A stretch of DNA of 64,000 nucleotides from Rhizobacter koreensis (GTDB lineage: Bacteria > Pseudomonadota > Gammaproteobacteria > Burkholderiales > Burkholderiaceae_C), in assembly GCF_013366375.1 (NCBI RefSeq), contig NZ_JABWMJ010000002.1, forward strand, positions 248,001-312,000, given 5' to 3'. Position 1 is the stretch's first letter, and the number at the start of each line of letters is the position of its first letter. Made by a program: the position numbers and the translations under genes. The notes beneath the pieces were generated by a model that searched no databases, was not told the origin of the DNA, and saw nothing but the letters and a program-made list of their open reading frames with translations. This document shows, in pieces, positions 25,682 through 36,217 of the stretch.

Positions 25682-26539
25682 ATGCCGATCGCCAATGCGC
25701 TCACGATCGACGTCGAGGACTACTTCCAGGTCTCGGCGTTCGCGCCGCACATCGCGCGCAGCGAATGGGACGCGCGCGAGTGCCGCGTCGAGCGCAACGT
25801 CGCGCGCATCCTGGCGATGCTGGAACGCCACGACACGCGGGCGACCTTCTTCACGCTCGGCTGGATTGCCGAGCGCTACCCGCAGCTGGTGCGCGACATC
25901 GTCGCTGCCGGCCACGAGCTCGCGAGCCACGGCTACGGCCACCAGCGCGCGAGCGAGCTCAGCGCGGCCGAGTTCCGCGCCGACATCGCGCGTGCCAAGG
26001 CGATCCTCGAGGACGTGTCGGGGCAGGCCGTGCTCGGCTATCGTGCGCCGAGCTTCTCGATCGGCACCGGCAACCTGTGGGCGCTCGACTGCATCGCCGA
26101 AGCCGGCTACCGCTACAGCTCGAGCATCTATCCGATCCGTCACGATCACTACGGCATGCCCGATGCGCCTCGCTTCGCGCATCGCACGAACGGCGACCTG
26201 ATCGAGGTGCCGATCACCACGCTGCGGGTGCTCAACCGCAACCTGCCGTCGAGCGGCGGCGGCTACTTCCGCCTGCTGCCGTACGCGCTCTCGCGCTGGA
26301 TGCTGCAGCGCGTGAACGAGCAGGACGGCGAGGCCGCCGTCTTCTACTTTCACCCGTGGGAGATCGACGTTGGCCAGCCGCGCATTCCGGGCATCGGGGC
26401 GAAGACGCGCTTTCGCCACTACCTGAACATCGGCCGCATGGAGGCACGCCTCGAGCGGCTGCTCGGCGACTTCCGCTGGGATCGCATGGACCGCATCTTC
26501 CTCGACCGCGTACCCGCGGCCGGCCCGCTCGGGCATTGA
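25682..26539 (+). CDS. XrtA-system polysaccharide deacetylase (TIGR03006-like)
   Basis: A 285-residue NodB-fold deacetylase predicted to remove N-acetyl groups from the polysaccharide or its precursor. It begins ALTIDVEDYFQVSAF, the signature of the PEP-CTERM-associated group, where Asp-Val-Glu-Asp replaces the usual TFDDG. ATFFTLGWIAERYP, GHELASHGYGHQ (metal-binding His pair), GYRAPSFSIG and FYFHPWEIDVGQPR follow. No signal peptide is present, so cytoplasmic action is likely. ATG 25682 lies seven bases after the wecB stop. It is followed within three bases by the FemAB-like gene, and the pair is usually adjacent in XrtA loci. Confidence 0.92.
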   Translation: MPIANALTIDVEDYFQVSAFAPHIARSEWDARECRVERNVARILAMLERHDTRATFFTLGWIAERYPQLVRDIVAAGHELASHGYGHQRASELSAAEFRADIARAKAILEDVSGQAVLGYRAPSFSIGTGNLWALDCIAEAGYRYSSSIYPIRHDHYGMPDAPRFAHRTNGDLIEVPITTLRVLNRNLPSSGGGYFRLLPYALSRWMLQRVNEQDGEAAVFYFHPWEIDVGQPRIPGIGAKTRFRHYLNIGRMEARLERLLGDFRWDRMDRIFLDRVPAAGPLGH

Positions 26540-26542
26540 GCG

Positions 26543-27598
26543 ATGGACCGCACCGCAGTGATCCCGGCCGTTCACAGACTGCCGGAAGCGGATCCTGTCG
26601 CGGCAGCGCGCTGGGACGCCTTCGTGCTCGCCTGCCCTCAAGCGACGTTCTTTCACCGCGCCGGCTGGCAGTCGGTGCTGCACGGCGTCTTCCGGCACCC
26701 GACGCACTTCCTCTACGCTGAGGTCGACGGCCGGATCGAAGGCGTGCTGCCGCTCGCGCAGGTCAAGAGCCTGCTGTTCGGCAATTCGCTCGTCAGCCTG
26801 CCGTTCGCGGTATACGGCGGCATCGCCGCCAGCAGCGAGGCGGCAGCGCGCGCGCTCGAGGATGCCGCACAGGCACTCGCGCAGCGACTGAAGGTCGAGC
26901 ACCTCGAGTTCCGCAACCTCGACCAGCGCCACGCCGACTGGCCGCGTCAGGACCTTTACGCCACCTTTCGCAAGACGATCGCCGCCGACGACGCGAGCAA
27001 CCTGCAGGCGATCCCGCGCAAGCAGCGCGCGATGGTGCGGAAGGGCATCGCCAACGGCCTGCAGAGCACCGTCGACGTCGACATCGACCGCTTCTTCGCG
27101 CTCTACGCGAGCAACGTGCACCGGCACGGCACGCCGGCGTTGCCGCGGGGCTACTTCGCGGCGCTGCAGCAGACCTTCGGCGCCGACTTCGAGATCCAGA
27201 CGGTCACCAGCCCGACCGGCGAGCCGGTCAGCAGCGTGCTCAGCTTCTACTTCCGTGACGAAGTGCTGCCCTACTACGCCGGCGATGCGCCGGCGGCGCG
27301 CGAGCTCGCCGCCAACGACTTCAAATACTGGGAGCTGATGCGACGCGCCGCGGCGCGCGGCGTGCGCGTCTTCGACTTCGGCCGCAGCAAGCAGGGAACC
27401 GGCTCGTTCTCGTTCAAGAAGAACTGGGGCTTCGAGCCGCGGCCCCTCCACTACGAGTACTGCCTTTACAAGCGCGACAGCGTGCCGCAGAACAATCCGT
27501 CCAACCCGAAGTACCGGTTGCTGATCGAGACGTGGCGGCGCCTGCCGCTCGCGCTGGTGAACCGGATCGGGCCCTTGGTGGTGCGCAACCTCGGCTGA
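26543..27598 (+). CDS. FemAB-like XrtA/PEP-CTERM-associated protein (TIGR03019-like)
   Basis: A 351-residue member of the FemAB/GNAT-like peptidyltransferase group, whose known relatives add amino acids from aminoacyl-tRNA to cell-wall precursors. Seen: FFHRAGWQSVLHGVFRHPTHFLYAEVDGRIEGVLPLA (about 35-70), FAVYGGIAA, a basic IPRKQRAMVRKG segment, YAGDAPAARELAANDFKYWELMRRAAARGVRVFDFGRSKQGTGSFSFKKNWG and a C-terminal KYRLLIETWRRLPLALVNRIGP. The last block is diagnostic of the PEP-CTERM-linked subfamily. The substrate is unknown; amino-acid decoration of the polysaccharide is inference. Confidence 0.9.
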   Translation: MDRTAVIPAVHRLPEADPVAAARWDAFVLACPQATFFHRAGWQSVLHGVFRHPTHFLYAEVDGRIEGVLPLAQVKSLLFGNSLVSLPFAVYGGIAASSEAAARALEDAAQALAQRLKVEHLEFRNLDQRHADWPRQDLYATFRKTIAADDASNLQAIPRKQRAMVRKGIANGLQSTVDVDIDRFFALYASNVHRHGTPALPRGYFAALQQTFGADFEIQTVTSPTGEPVSSVLSFYFRDEVLPYYAGDAPAARELAANDFKYWELMRRAAARGVRVFDFGRSKQGTGSFSFKKNWGFEPRPLHYEYCLYKRDSVPQNNPSNPKYRLLIETWRRLPLALVNRIGPLVVRNLG

Positions 27599-27600
27599 CG

Positions 27601-28818
27601 ATGGCCAACCTCCTCTACCTGGTGCACCGGCTGCCGTACCCGCCCAACAAGGGCGACAAGGTGCGCTCGTACCACCTGCTCAAGCACCTGGTGGCGCGCC
27701 ATCGGGTGTTCGTCGGCACCTTCATCGACGACGCCGACGACGAGCAGCACCTCGACACCGTGCGTGCGCTCTGCAGCGGTCTGCACGTCGAGCGCATCGA
27801 GCCGCGCGCTACCAGGGTGGCGAGCCTGCCGGCGCTGCTGCGCGACGAGGCGCTGACGCTGCGCTACTACCGCAACCCGCGCCTGCAGCGCTGGGTCGAC
27901 GAGACCTGCGCACGCGAGCGCATCGACGCGACCATCGTGTTCTCGTCGGCGATGCTGCAGTACGTCGACGGCCACGGCGGCATGCCGGTGGTGGTCGATT
28001 TCGTCGACGTCGACTCGGCGAAGTGGACGCAGTACGCAGCCGAGCACCGCTGGCCCCTGAGCTGGCTCTACGCGCGCGAGGGGCGTCTGCTGCTCGCGCA
28101 CGAGCGTGCCGCCGCGGCGCGCGCCGAGCACTCGTTCTTCGTCACGGAGAACGAGGCGGCCCTGTTCCGCAGCCTCGCTCCGGAGTCGGCGGCGACGGTC
28201 GAGGCGCTCTGCAACGGCGTCGACAGCGACTACTTCTCGGTCGATCCGGAGCGCGCGTCGCCGTATGCCTCCGACAGTGCGCTTCCGATCGTCTTCACCG
28301 GCGCGATGGATTACTGGCCGAATGTCGACGCGGTGAGCTGGTTCGCGCGCGACGTGCTTGCGGCGCTGCGCGCCCATGAGCCTCGCGCCGAGTTCCACAT
28401 CGTCGGCCGCAATCCGACGGCGACGGTGAAGGCGCTCGCTTCCGACTGCGTCCGCGTGACGGGAGCGGTGCCCGACATCCGGCCCTACCTGCAGCACGCT
28501 GCGGTGGTCGTGGCGCCGCTGCGCATTGCGCGCGGCATCCAGAACAAGGTGCTCGAGGCGATGGCGATGGCGCGTCCGGTGGTCGCGTCCGATGCCTGTG
28601 CGGCGCCCATCGGGGCGACGCTCGGCCGCGAACTGCTCGCCGCGACCAGCCCCGACGACTTCGTGCTCGAGATTCAGGCACTGCTCGCCGACCCGCGTCA
28701 CGCCGCAGCCGTCGGGCGTGCCGGCCGCGAGTTCGTGCTTCGCCGCTACAGCTGGGACGCCAATCTCGCCGGCGTCGACCGCTGCCTCGACGCCCTTCAA
28801 CAAGGTCTGGCCGCATGA
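27601..28818 (+). CDS. XrtA-system glycosyltransferase, family 4 type (TIGR03087-like)
   Basis: A 405-residue GT-B glycosyltransferase. It starts NLLYLVHRLPYPPNKGDKVRSYHLLKHL, the signature of the PEP-CTERM sugar transferase 1 group. VVVDFVDVDSAKW, the NGVDSDYF acceptor-side motif, TGAMDYWPNVDAV and the donor-site RIARGIQNKVLEAMAMARPVVASD follow. It transfers a sugar from a nucleotide donor during repeat-unit assembly on the cytoplasmic face. The start ATG 27601 follows the FemAB gene by two bases. Its last four bases overlap the exosortase start, indicating translational coupling. Confidence 0.92.
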   Translation: MANLLYLVHRLPYPPNKGDKVRSYHLLKHLVARHRVFVGTFIDDADDEQHLDTVRALCSGLHVERIEPRATRVASLPALLRDEALTLRYYRNPRLQRWVDETCARERIDATIVFSSAMLQYVDGHGGMPVVVDFVDVDSAKWTQYAAEHRWPLSWLYAREGRLLLAHERAAAARAEHSFFVTENEAALFRSLAPESAATVEALCNGVDSDYFSVDPERASPYASDSALPIVFTGAMDYWPNVDAVSWFARDVLAALRAHEPRAEFHIVGRNPTATVKALASDCVRVTGAVPDIRPYLQHAAVVVAPLRIARGIQNKVLEAMAMARPVVASDACAAPIGATLGRELLAATSPDDFVLEIQALLADPRHAAAVGRAGREFVLRRYSWDANLAGVDRCLDALQQGLAA

Positions 28819-30395
28819 CCCCGCCATCCTGGTCGAACGTTTCGCCGAACTGGCGGCGCGCGCTCGCGGCGCTGCTGCTCGTCGTCATCGGCATCCTTGC
28901 CGTCTACCGCGAGACCGCCGAGTCGATGGTCTCGATCTGGGCGCGCTCGTCGACCTTCGCGCATGCCTTCCTGGTGCCGCCGATCTCGCTATGGCTGATC
29001 TGGCGCCAGCGCGAGGCGATGCTTCGCCTCACCCCGTCGCCGAACCCGTGGATGCTGGTGCCGATCTTCGTGATTGCCGTGGCCTGGCTGTTCGGCGACC
29101 TGGCGACCACCAACGCGGTGACCCAGCTCGCGCTCGTGGGGCTCCTCGTGCTCGCCGTGCCGGCGGTGCTCGGCCTGCGCGTCGCCCACACCATCCTCTT
29201 CCCGCTGCTCTTCCTTTTCTTCGCGGTGCCGATCGGCGACTTCCTGCTGCCGCAGCTGATGACGTGGACCGCCGATTTCACGGTGGTCGCGCTGCGCGCC
29301 AGCGGCATTCCGGTCTACCGGGAAGGCATGCTGTTCATCATCCCGTCGGGCGCCTGGTCGGTGGTCGAGGCGTGCAGCGGGGTGCGCTACCTCATCGCCT
29401 CGATGATGGTCGGCACGCTTTTCGCGTATCTGCAGTACCGCTCGTACCGGCGCCGCGTCGGCTTCATCGCGATCTCGATCCTGGTGCCGATCGTCGCCAA
29501 CTGGCTGCGCGCCTACATGATCGTGATGATCGGGCACCTGTCGAACAACAAGCTCGCGGTCGGCGTCGACCACCTGATCTACGGCTGGGTCTTCTTCGGC
29601 ATCGTCATGGGCCTGATGTTCGCGTTCGGCGCGTGGTGGCAGGAGCCCGCGGGCGCTGCCGCCGCGAAGCCGCTCGCCGACGTCGCACCGCGGGCGCGCC
29701 GCTTCGCCACGCTGGGGCCGGTGGCCGCCGCCGCGCTGCTGGTCGCCGCCATCCCGCACATCGCGCTCGCCGTCATCGACGACGGCATCGTCGCCACGCC
29801 GCCCCAGCTGGCGGCGCTGCCGGACCTCGCGCCGCGCTGGCCGGCCGTGGGCAGCGGCGAATGGAAGCCGTCGTTCCAGAACACGGCCGCCGAGGCGACG
29901 AGCGCCTACCGTGGCGCGGGCGGCGCAGTCGGCGTCTACGTCGGCTACTACCGCCAGCAGACCTACGACCGCAAGCTCGTGACCTCGGGCAACGCCCTCG
30001 TGCACAGCGACGACCCCAACTGGGCACGCGTCGGCCCGTGGATCATCGAGCGGAGCCAGTCGGCCGGCAACACGGTCGAATTCCGCAGCGCGCTCCTGCG
30101 CCGCAAGGGCGGCCTCGGCGCGCCCGACGAAAGCCTTCGGGTATGGCAGGTCTATTGGGTCGCCGAGCACCTGACGCCGCATGATTCGTGGGCCAAGGTC
30201 TACGCGGCATTCGACCGCCTGCGCGGCCGCGGCGACGACGCCGCGGTGATCGTGCTGCACAGCCCTGAAGACCGGCCCGGCAGCGGCCGCGCGACGCTCG
30301 ACGCGTTCACCCGCGCGAACCTCGCCGCGATCGTCGCCCGCTTGCACGAGACCCGTCACCCCAACGGCGCCGCCCTGGCGGCGACCCGTCCCTGA
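28815..30395 (+). CDS. xrtA: Exosortase A fused to an EpsI domain
   Basis: A 526-residue membrane protein. Residues 1-275 are exosortase A with about eight membrane helices and the transpeptidase-like triad Cys187 (VVEACSGVRYL), Arg232 (ANWLRAYMIV) and His253 (VDHLIYGW). Residues 300-526 are a soluble EpsI domain after one helix (WPAVGSGEWKPSFQN, VGVYVGYYRQQTYDRKLV, VYWVAEHLTPHDSWAKVYAAFDRLRGRGDDAAVIVLHS). Exosortases cut PEP-CTERM proteins, here the 16 kb product at least, and may attach them to a surface component; EpsI is needed for polysaccharide production in Methylobacillus. The fused form is known for XrtA. ATG overlaps the previous stop. Confidence 0.95.
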   Translation: MTPPSWSNVSPNWRRALAALLLVVIGILAVYRETAESMVSIWARSSTFAHAFLVPPISLWLIWRQREAMLRLTPSPNPWMLVPIFVIAVAWLFGDLATTNAVTQLALVGLLVLAVPAVLGLRVAHTILFPLLFLFFAVPIGDFLLPQLMTWTADFTVVALRASGIPVYREGMLFIIPSGAWSVVEACSGVRYLIASMMVGTLFAYLQYRSYRRRVGFIAISILVPIVANWLRAYMIVMIGHLSNNKLAVGVDHLIYGWVFFGIVMGLMFAFGAWWQEPAGAAAAKPLADVAPRARRFATLGPVAAAALLVAAIPHIALAVIDDGIVATPPQLAALPDLAPRWPAVGSGEWKPSFQNTAAEATSAYRGAGGAVGVYVGYYRQQTYDRKLVTSGNALVHSDDPNWARVGPWIIERSQSAGNTVEFRSALLRRKGGLGAPDESLRVWQVYWVAEHLTPHDSWAKVYAAFDRLRGRGDDAAVIVLHSPEDRPGSGRATLDAFTRANLAAIVARLHETRHPNGAALAATRP

Positions 30396-30417
30396 ACGTC
30401 AGCACCAAAGACCAAGA

Positions 30418-31694
<1,277 letters not shown>

Positions 31695-31698
<4 letters not shown>

Positions 31699-32984
31699 CG
31701 TCGACGTCGAACAGCCAGCGCATCGGCGCGACCCCGGTCACGCCGCGACCCGACGTCGTCGCGGCGCTCGATCGTGCGCTCGCCGTGCCGATCGACCGCA
31801 GCGGCTGGCTCGCCGACCCGCGCCCGCTCGTCCTGCACGTGGTCTACCGCTTCGATGTCGGCGGCCTCGAGAATGGCGTCGTGAACCTGATCAACACCAT
31901 GCCGGCGGGCGCGTACCGTCACGCGGTGCTCGCGCTCACCGAGGCGACCGACTTCAAGACGCGCATCGCGCGCGCCGACGTGCCGGTGATCGCGCTGCAC
32001 CAGCCGCCGGGTCATGGCTTCTGGATGTACCCGGCGCTGTTCCGACTGTTCCGCGCGCTGCGCCCCGCCGTCGTCCACACCCGCAACCTCGCGGCGCTCG
32101 AGGCGGTGGTGCCGGCGTGGGCCGCGGGCGTTCCGGTGCGCATCCACGGCGAGCACGGCCGCGACGTCGGCGACCTGCGCGGCGACAACCGCAAGTACCA
32201 GTGGGTGCGCCGCCTCTACCGGCCGTTCGTTCACCACTACGTCGCGCTCGGCAGCGAGCTGCGCGACTACCTGCTGGCGCGCATCGGCGTGGCGCCGCGG
32301 CACGTCACCGCCATCTGCAACGGCGTCGACACCGGGCGCTTCCATCCTCCGGCGGGCTCGACCCCCGACCCGATCGGCGGCTGCCCGTTCGACCCGGCGC
32401 GCCACTGGATCGTCGGCAGCGTCGGCCGCATGCAGGCCGTGAAGGATCCGCTCAACCTCGCCAAGGCGTTCGTGCGCGCGCTCGAGCGCGCACCGGAGCT
32501 GCGCGAGCGGCTGCGCCTCGTGATGGTCGGCGACGGTCCGCTGCGCGCCGACGTCGAGGCGCTGCTGGCCGCTGCCGACGCGTCAGACCTCGCCTGGCTG
32601 CCGGGCGAGCGCAGCGACGTCGCCGCGCTGATGCGGGGCTTTCATGCGTTCGCGCTGCCGTCGCTCGCCGAGGGCATCTCGAACACCATTCTCGAAGCGC
32701 TCGCGACCGGCATCCCGGTCGTCGCGACCGCGGTCGGTGCGAACCCCGAACTGGTCGAGGACGGCGTGACGGGTGTCGTCGTGCCGGCGGCCGACCCCGG
32801 CGCCCTCGCCGCCGCGATCACCGCGCTCGCCGTGGACCCGGCGCGCACGGCCACTCTCGGGCGTGCCGCGCGTGCCGCCGCCGAAGCGCGCTTCGCGCTC
32901 GAGGCGATGACGGCGTCGTACCGCACGCTCTACGATCGCATGCTCGCCGCGCGCGGCCGCGCAGTCCGCACGGCGGGGAGCTGA
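31695..32984 (+). CDS. XrtA-system glycosyltransferase 2, family 4 type (TIGR03088-like)
   Basis: A 429-residue GT-B glycosyltransferase read from GTG 31695, which overlaps the tviB stop. After a variable leader of about 45 residues comes LVLHVVYRFDVGGLENGVVNLINTMP, the signature of the second PEP-CTERM sugar transferase. HTRNLAALEAVVPAWAAGVPVRIHGEHGRD, ICNGVDTGRF, SVGRMQAVKDPLNLAKAF and the donor site FALPSLAEGISNTILEALATGIPVVATAVGGNPE-type block follow. It adds a sugar during repeat-unit assembly in the cytoplasm. The amidotransferase gene starts three bases after its stop. Confidence 0.9.
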
Positions 32985-32986
32985 CC

Positions 32987-34927
32987 ATGTGCGGCATCAC
33001 CGGCGTCTTCGATACTCGCGCCAAGCGCACCATCGACCGTGCGGTGCTGCACCGCATGAACGAGTCGCAGCACCATCGCGGCCCCGACGAGGGGAGCCTG
33101 CACCTCGAGCCCGGCCTCGGGCTCGGCCATCGGCGGCTCTCGATCATCGACCTGTCGACCGGTCAGCAGCCGCTCTTCAACGGCGACGGCAGCATCGCCA
33201 TCGTCTTCAACGGCGAGATCTACAACTACCAGGCGTTGATGGCGGAGCTGATCGCCCTCGGCTACACGTTCCGCACCAAGAGCGACACCGAGGTCATCGT
33301 CCACGCCTGGGAAGCCTGGGGCGAGGACTGCGTCAAGCGCCTGCGCGGCATGTTCGCGTTCGCGATCTCGGACCGCAATCGCGAGACGCTCTTCCTCGCG
33401 CGCGACCGCCTCGCGGTCAAGCCCATGCACTACGCGCTGCTCGACGATGGCATGCTGCTGTTCGGCTCCGAGCTGAAGTCGCTGCTCGCGCACGGTGGCA
33501 TGCGGCGCGACCTCGACCTGCTGGCGGTGGAGGAGTACTTCGCGCTCGGCTACGTCGCCGAGCCGCGTTCGATCTTCGCGCAGGCGAGGAAGCTCGCGCC
33601 GGGCCACACGCTCACCATCCGGCGCGGCCGACCGGTGCCCGCGCCGCAGCCGTACTGGGACGTGCGCTTCACGCTCGACAACCCGATCGGCGAGGACGAC
33701 GCATGCGCCGAGCTGGTCGAGCGGCTGCGCGAATCGGTGCGCCTGCGCATGATCTCCGAGGTGCCGCTCGGGGCGTTCCTCTCGGGCGGGGTCGACTCGA
33801 GCGCGGTGGTCGCGATGATGGCCGGGGTCTCGACCGACCCGGTCAACACCTGCTCGATCGCGTTCGACGACCCGGCGTACGACGAGGCCGCGTTCGCGAA
33901 GATGGTTGCCGACCGCTACCGCACGCATCATTCGGTCGAGACGGTCAGGAGCGACGACTACGACCTGATCGACACGCTGGCGCGGGCGTACGACGAACCG
34001 TACGCCGACAGCTCCGCGATCCCGACCTACCGCGTCTGCCAGCTGGCGCGCAAGCACGTGACGGTCGCGCTGTCGGGCGACGGCGGCGACGAGAGCTTCG
34101 GCGGCTATCGGCGCTACCGCATGCATCTGATGGAGGAGCGCATGCGCTCGGCGTTGCCGGAGGGGCTGCGCCGCCCGCTGTTCGGAACGCTGGGGCGCCT
34201 CTACCCGAAGGCGGACTGGGCGCCACGCGTGTTCCGCGCCAAGACCACGTTCGAGGGCATGGCGCGCAGCGCGGTCGAGGGCTATTTCCACTCGGTGTCG
34301 ATCCTGCGCGGCCCGCAGCGCGCGGCCCTCTTCAGCGCGCGCATGAAAGGCGAACTCGGCGGCTACAACGCTCAGGACGTGTTCTCGCGGCACGCCGCGA
34401 ACGCCGGCACCGACGATCCGCTCGCGCTGATCCAGTACCTCGACCTCAAGACCTACCTGGTCGGCGACATCAACACCAAGGTCGACCGCGCCAGCATGCA
34501 GCACTCGCTCGAGGTGCGCGAGCCGCTGATGGACCACGAACTGGTCGAGTGGCTGGCCACCCTGCCCTCGTCGCTCAAGCTGCGCGGCGGTACCGGCAAG
34601 TTCCTGCTCAAGAAGGCACTCGAGCCGCAATTGCCGCATGACGTGCTGTACCGCCCGAAGATGGGTTTCGCGGTGCCGCTGACGCGCTGGTTCCGCGGGC
34701 CCCTGAAGCAACGCGTGCGCGACGCCGTGCTCGGCGAGCGCCTCGCCGACACCGGCTGGTTCGAGCGCCGCGTGCTCCAGCGCCTGGTCGACGAGCACCA
34801 GTCGGGCGTCCGCGAGCACAGCGCGCCGCTCTGGACGCTGCTGATGTTCGAGGCGTTCCTGCGCAACGTCATCGATGGCGGCGTGGCGAGCACCGGTGCC
34901 GTTGCAACCGAGGCGATGGTGGCGTGA
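32987..34927 (+). CDS. XrtA/PEP-CTERM amidotransferase (asparagine-synthase family, TIGR03108-like)
   Basis: A 646-residue class II glutamine amidotransferase. The N-terminal domain begins MCGITGVFDT, so Cys2 becomes the nucleophile after Met removal, and has HHRGPDEG, FNGEIYNYQ and SDTEVIVHAWEAWG. The C-terminal synthase domain has the PP-loop LSGGVDSSAVVAMM (about 264-277), SGDGGDESFGGYRRY and KVDRASMQHSLEVREPLMD. In exosortase loci this family is thought to amidate a sugar acid rather than aspartate; the uronic acids made by the TviB/Ugd enzymes here are candidate substrates (inference). GGGGAG precedes ATG 32987 by seven bases. The stop overlaps the next start by one base. Confidence 0.93.
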   Translation: MCGITGVFDTRAKRTIDRAVLHRMNESQHHRGPDEGSLHLEPGLGLGHRRLSIIDLSTGQQPLFNGDGSIAIVFNGEIYNYQALMAELIALGYTFRTKSDTEVIVHAWEAWGEDCVKRLRGMFAFAISDRNRETLFLARDRLAVKPMHYALLDDGMLLFGSELKSLLAHGGMRRDLDLLAVEEYFALGYVAEPRSIFAQARKLAPGHTLTIRRGRPVPAPQPYWDVRFTLDNPIGEDDACAELVERLRESVRLRMISEVPLGAFLSGGVDSSAVVAMMAGVSTDPVNTCSIAFDDPAYDEAAFAKMVADRYRTHHSVETVRSDDYDLIDTLARAYDEPYADSSAIPTYRVCQLARKHVTVALSGDGGDESFGGYRRYRMHLMEERMRSALPEGLRRPLFGTLGRLYPKADWAPRVFRAKTTFEGMARSAVEGYFHSVSILRGPQRAALFSARMKGELGGYNAQDVFSRHAANAGTDDPLALIQYLDLKTYLVGDINTKVDRASMQHSLEVREPLMDHELVEWLATLPSSLKLRGGTGKFLLKKALEPQLPHDVLYRPKMGFAVPLTRWFRGPLKQRVRDAVLGERLADTGWFERRVLQRLVDEHQSGVREHSAPLWTLLMFEAFLRNVIDGGVASTGAVATEAMVA

Positions 34928-36138
34928 TGAGCCTGCGCGTCCTCCACGTGCTCGACCATTCGATCCCGCTGCACAGCGGCTACACGTTCCGCACGCTCGC
35001 CATCCTGCGCGAGCAGCGCCGTCTCGGTTGGCAGACCTTCCATCTGACGAGCCCCAAGCAGGGCGCGGGTACGTCGGCCGAGGAGGACGTCGACGACCTG
35101 CACTTCTTCCGCACGCCGCTCGCCGACGCAGACGCCGGCCTGCCGGGCCTGCGCGAGTTGCGCCTGATGCGCGAGCTCGAGCGCCGCGTCACCGAGGTCG
35201 CCGCGACCGTGCGCCCACAGCTCCTGCACGTGCATTCGCCGGTGCTGAACGCACTGCCCGCGCTGCGCGTCGGGCGGCGCCTCGGCCTGCCTGTGTTCTA
35301 TGAAGTGCGTGCGTTCTGGGAAGATGCGGCGGTCGATCACGGCAGCACCAGGGAAGGAAGTCTGCGCTACCGCCTGACGCGTCACCTGGAAACGCGCGCC
35401 TTGCGCGCCGCCGATCACGTGTTCACGATCTGCGAAGGGCTGCGCGGCGACATCGTCGGGCGCGGCATCGCCGCGGGCAAGGTGACGGTGATCCCGAATG
35501 CCGTCGACATCGAGAACTTCCAGCCGGGCGGCACGCCCGACGATTCGCTGCGCGAGCGCCTCGGCCTCACCGGCTGCACCGTGGTCGGCTTCATCGGCTC
35601 GTTTTATGCCTACGAGGGTCTCGACCTGCTGCTCGACGCCCTTCCGGCGATCCTGCGCCAGCGCCCCGACGTGCGCGTGCTGCTGGTCGGCGGCGGGCCG
35701 CAGGAGGCGGCGCTGAAGGCGCAGGCCGAGCGGCTCGGCATCGCCGGCCGAGTGGTCTTCACCGGACGCGTGCCGCACCACGAGGTGAACCGCTACTACG
35801 ACCTCGTCGACGTGCTGGCCTACCCGCGCCACCGCATGCGCCTGACGGAGCTCGTGACGCCGCTCAAGCCGCTCGAGGCCATGGCGCAGGGGCGTCTCGT
35901 CGTTGCGAGCGACGTCGGCGGGCATCGCGAGCTGATCCGCGACGGGGCTACCGGTGTGCTCTTTCGAGCGGGTGACGCGGCGGCATTAAGTGCCGCAGTA
36001 CTCAAGTTGACCGAGGATCGCGCTTCGTGGAGCGGGATTCGAGAGCAAGCGCGACAGTTTGCCGTTAACGAACGAACGTGGCGTACTAGCGTCTCGAAGT
36101 ACGCCCCCATATTCAAGAAGTTCGCCACTCAGATCTAG
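34927..36138 (+). CDS. XrtA-system glycosyltransferase, family 4 type (TIGR04063-like)
   Basis: A 403-residue GT-B glycosyltransferase of the exosortase A-associated group, starting LRVLHVLDHSIPLHSGYTFRTLAILREQRRLGW. HLTSPKQG, VHSPVLNALPALRVGRRLGLPVFYEVRAFWEDAAVDHG, PNAVDIENF, GFIGSFYAYEGLDLLLDAL and TPLKPLEAMAQGRLVVASDVGGHRELI follow. GTG 34924 is also in frame one codon earlier. An oddity: from about position 35970 (last 55 codons) the third positions become A/T-richer and rare codons appear, continuing into the next genes, so the 3' end seems to have a different origin from the 5' part. The reading frame stays intact. Confidence 0.9.
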   Translation: MSLRVLHVLDHSIPLHSGYTFRTLAILREQRRLGWQTFHLTSPKQGAGTSAEEDVDDLHFFRTPLADADAGLPGLRELRLMRELERRVTEVAATVRPQLLHVHSPVLNALPALRVGRRLGLPVFYEVRAFWEDAAVDHGSTREGSLRYRLTRHLETRALRAADHVFTICEGLRGDIVGRGIAAGKVTVIPNAVDIENFQPGGTPDDSLRERLGLTGCTVVGFIGSFYAYEGLDLLLDALPAILRQRPDVRVLLVGGGPQEAALKAQAERLGIAGRVVFTGRVPHHEVNRYYDLVDVLAYPRHRMRLTELVTPLKPLEAMAQGRLVVASDVGGHRELIRDGATGVLFRAGDAAALSAAVLKLTEDRASWSGIREQARQFAVNERTWRTSVSKYAPIFKKFATQI

Positions 36139-36217
36139 TGGCTGTTCGAGCTACTAGCTCAGCCGGACGCGGCACCCCCGAGAGGGCAAGCGGCAGCCTT
36201 AGCAGAAGAAGCAATAC

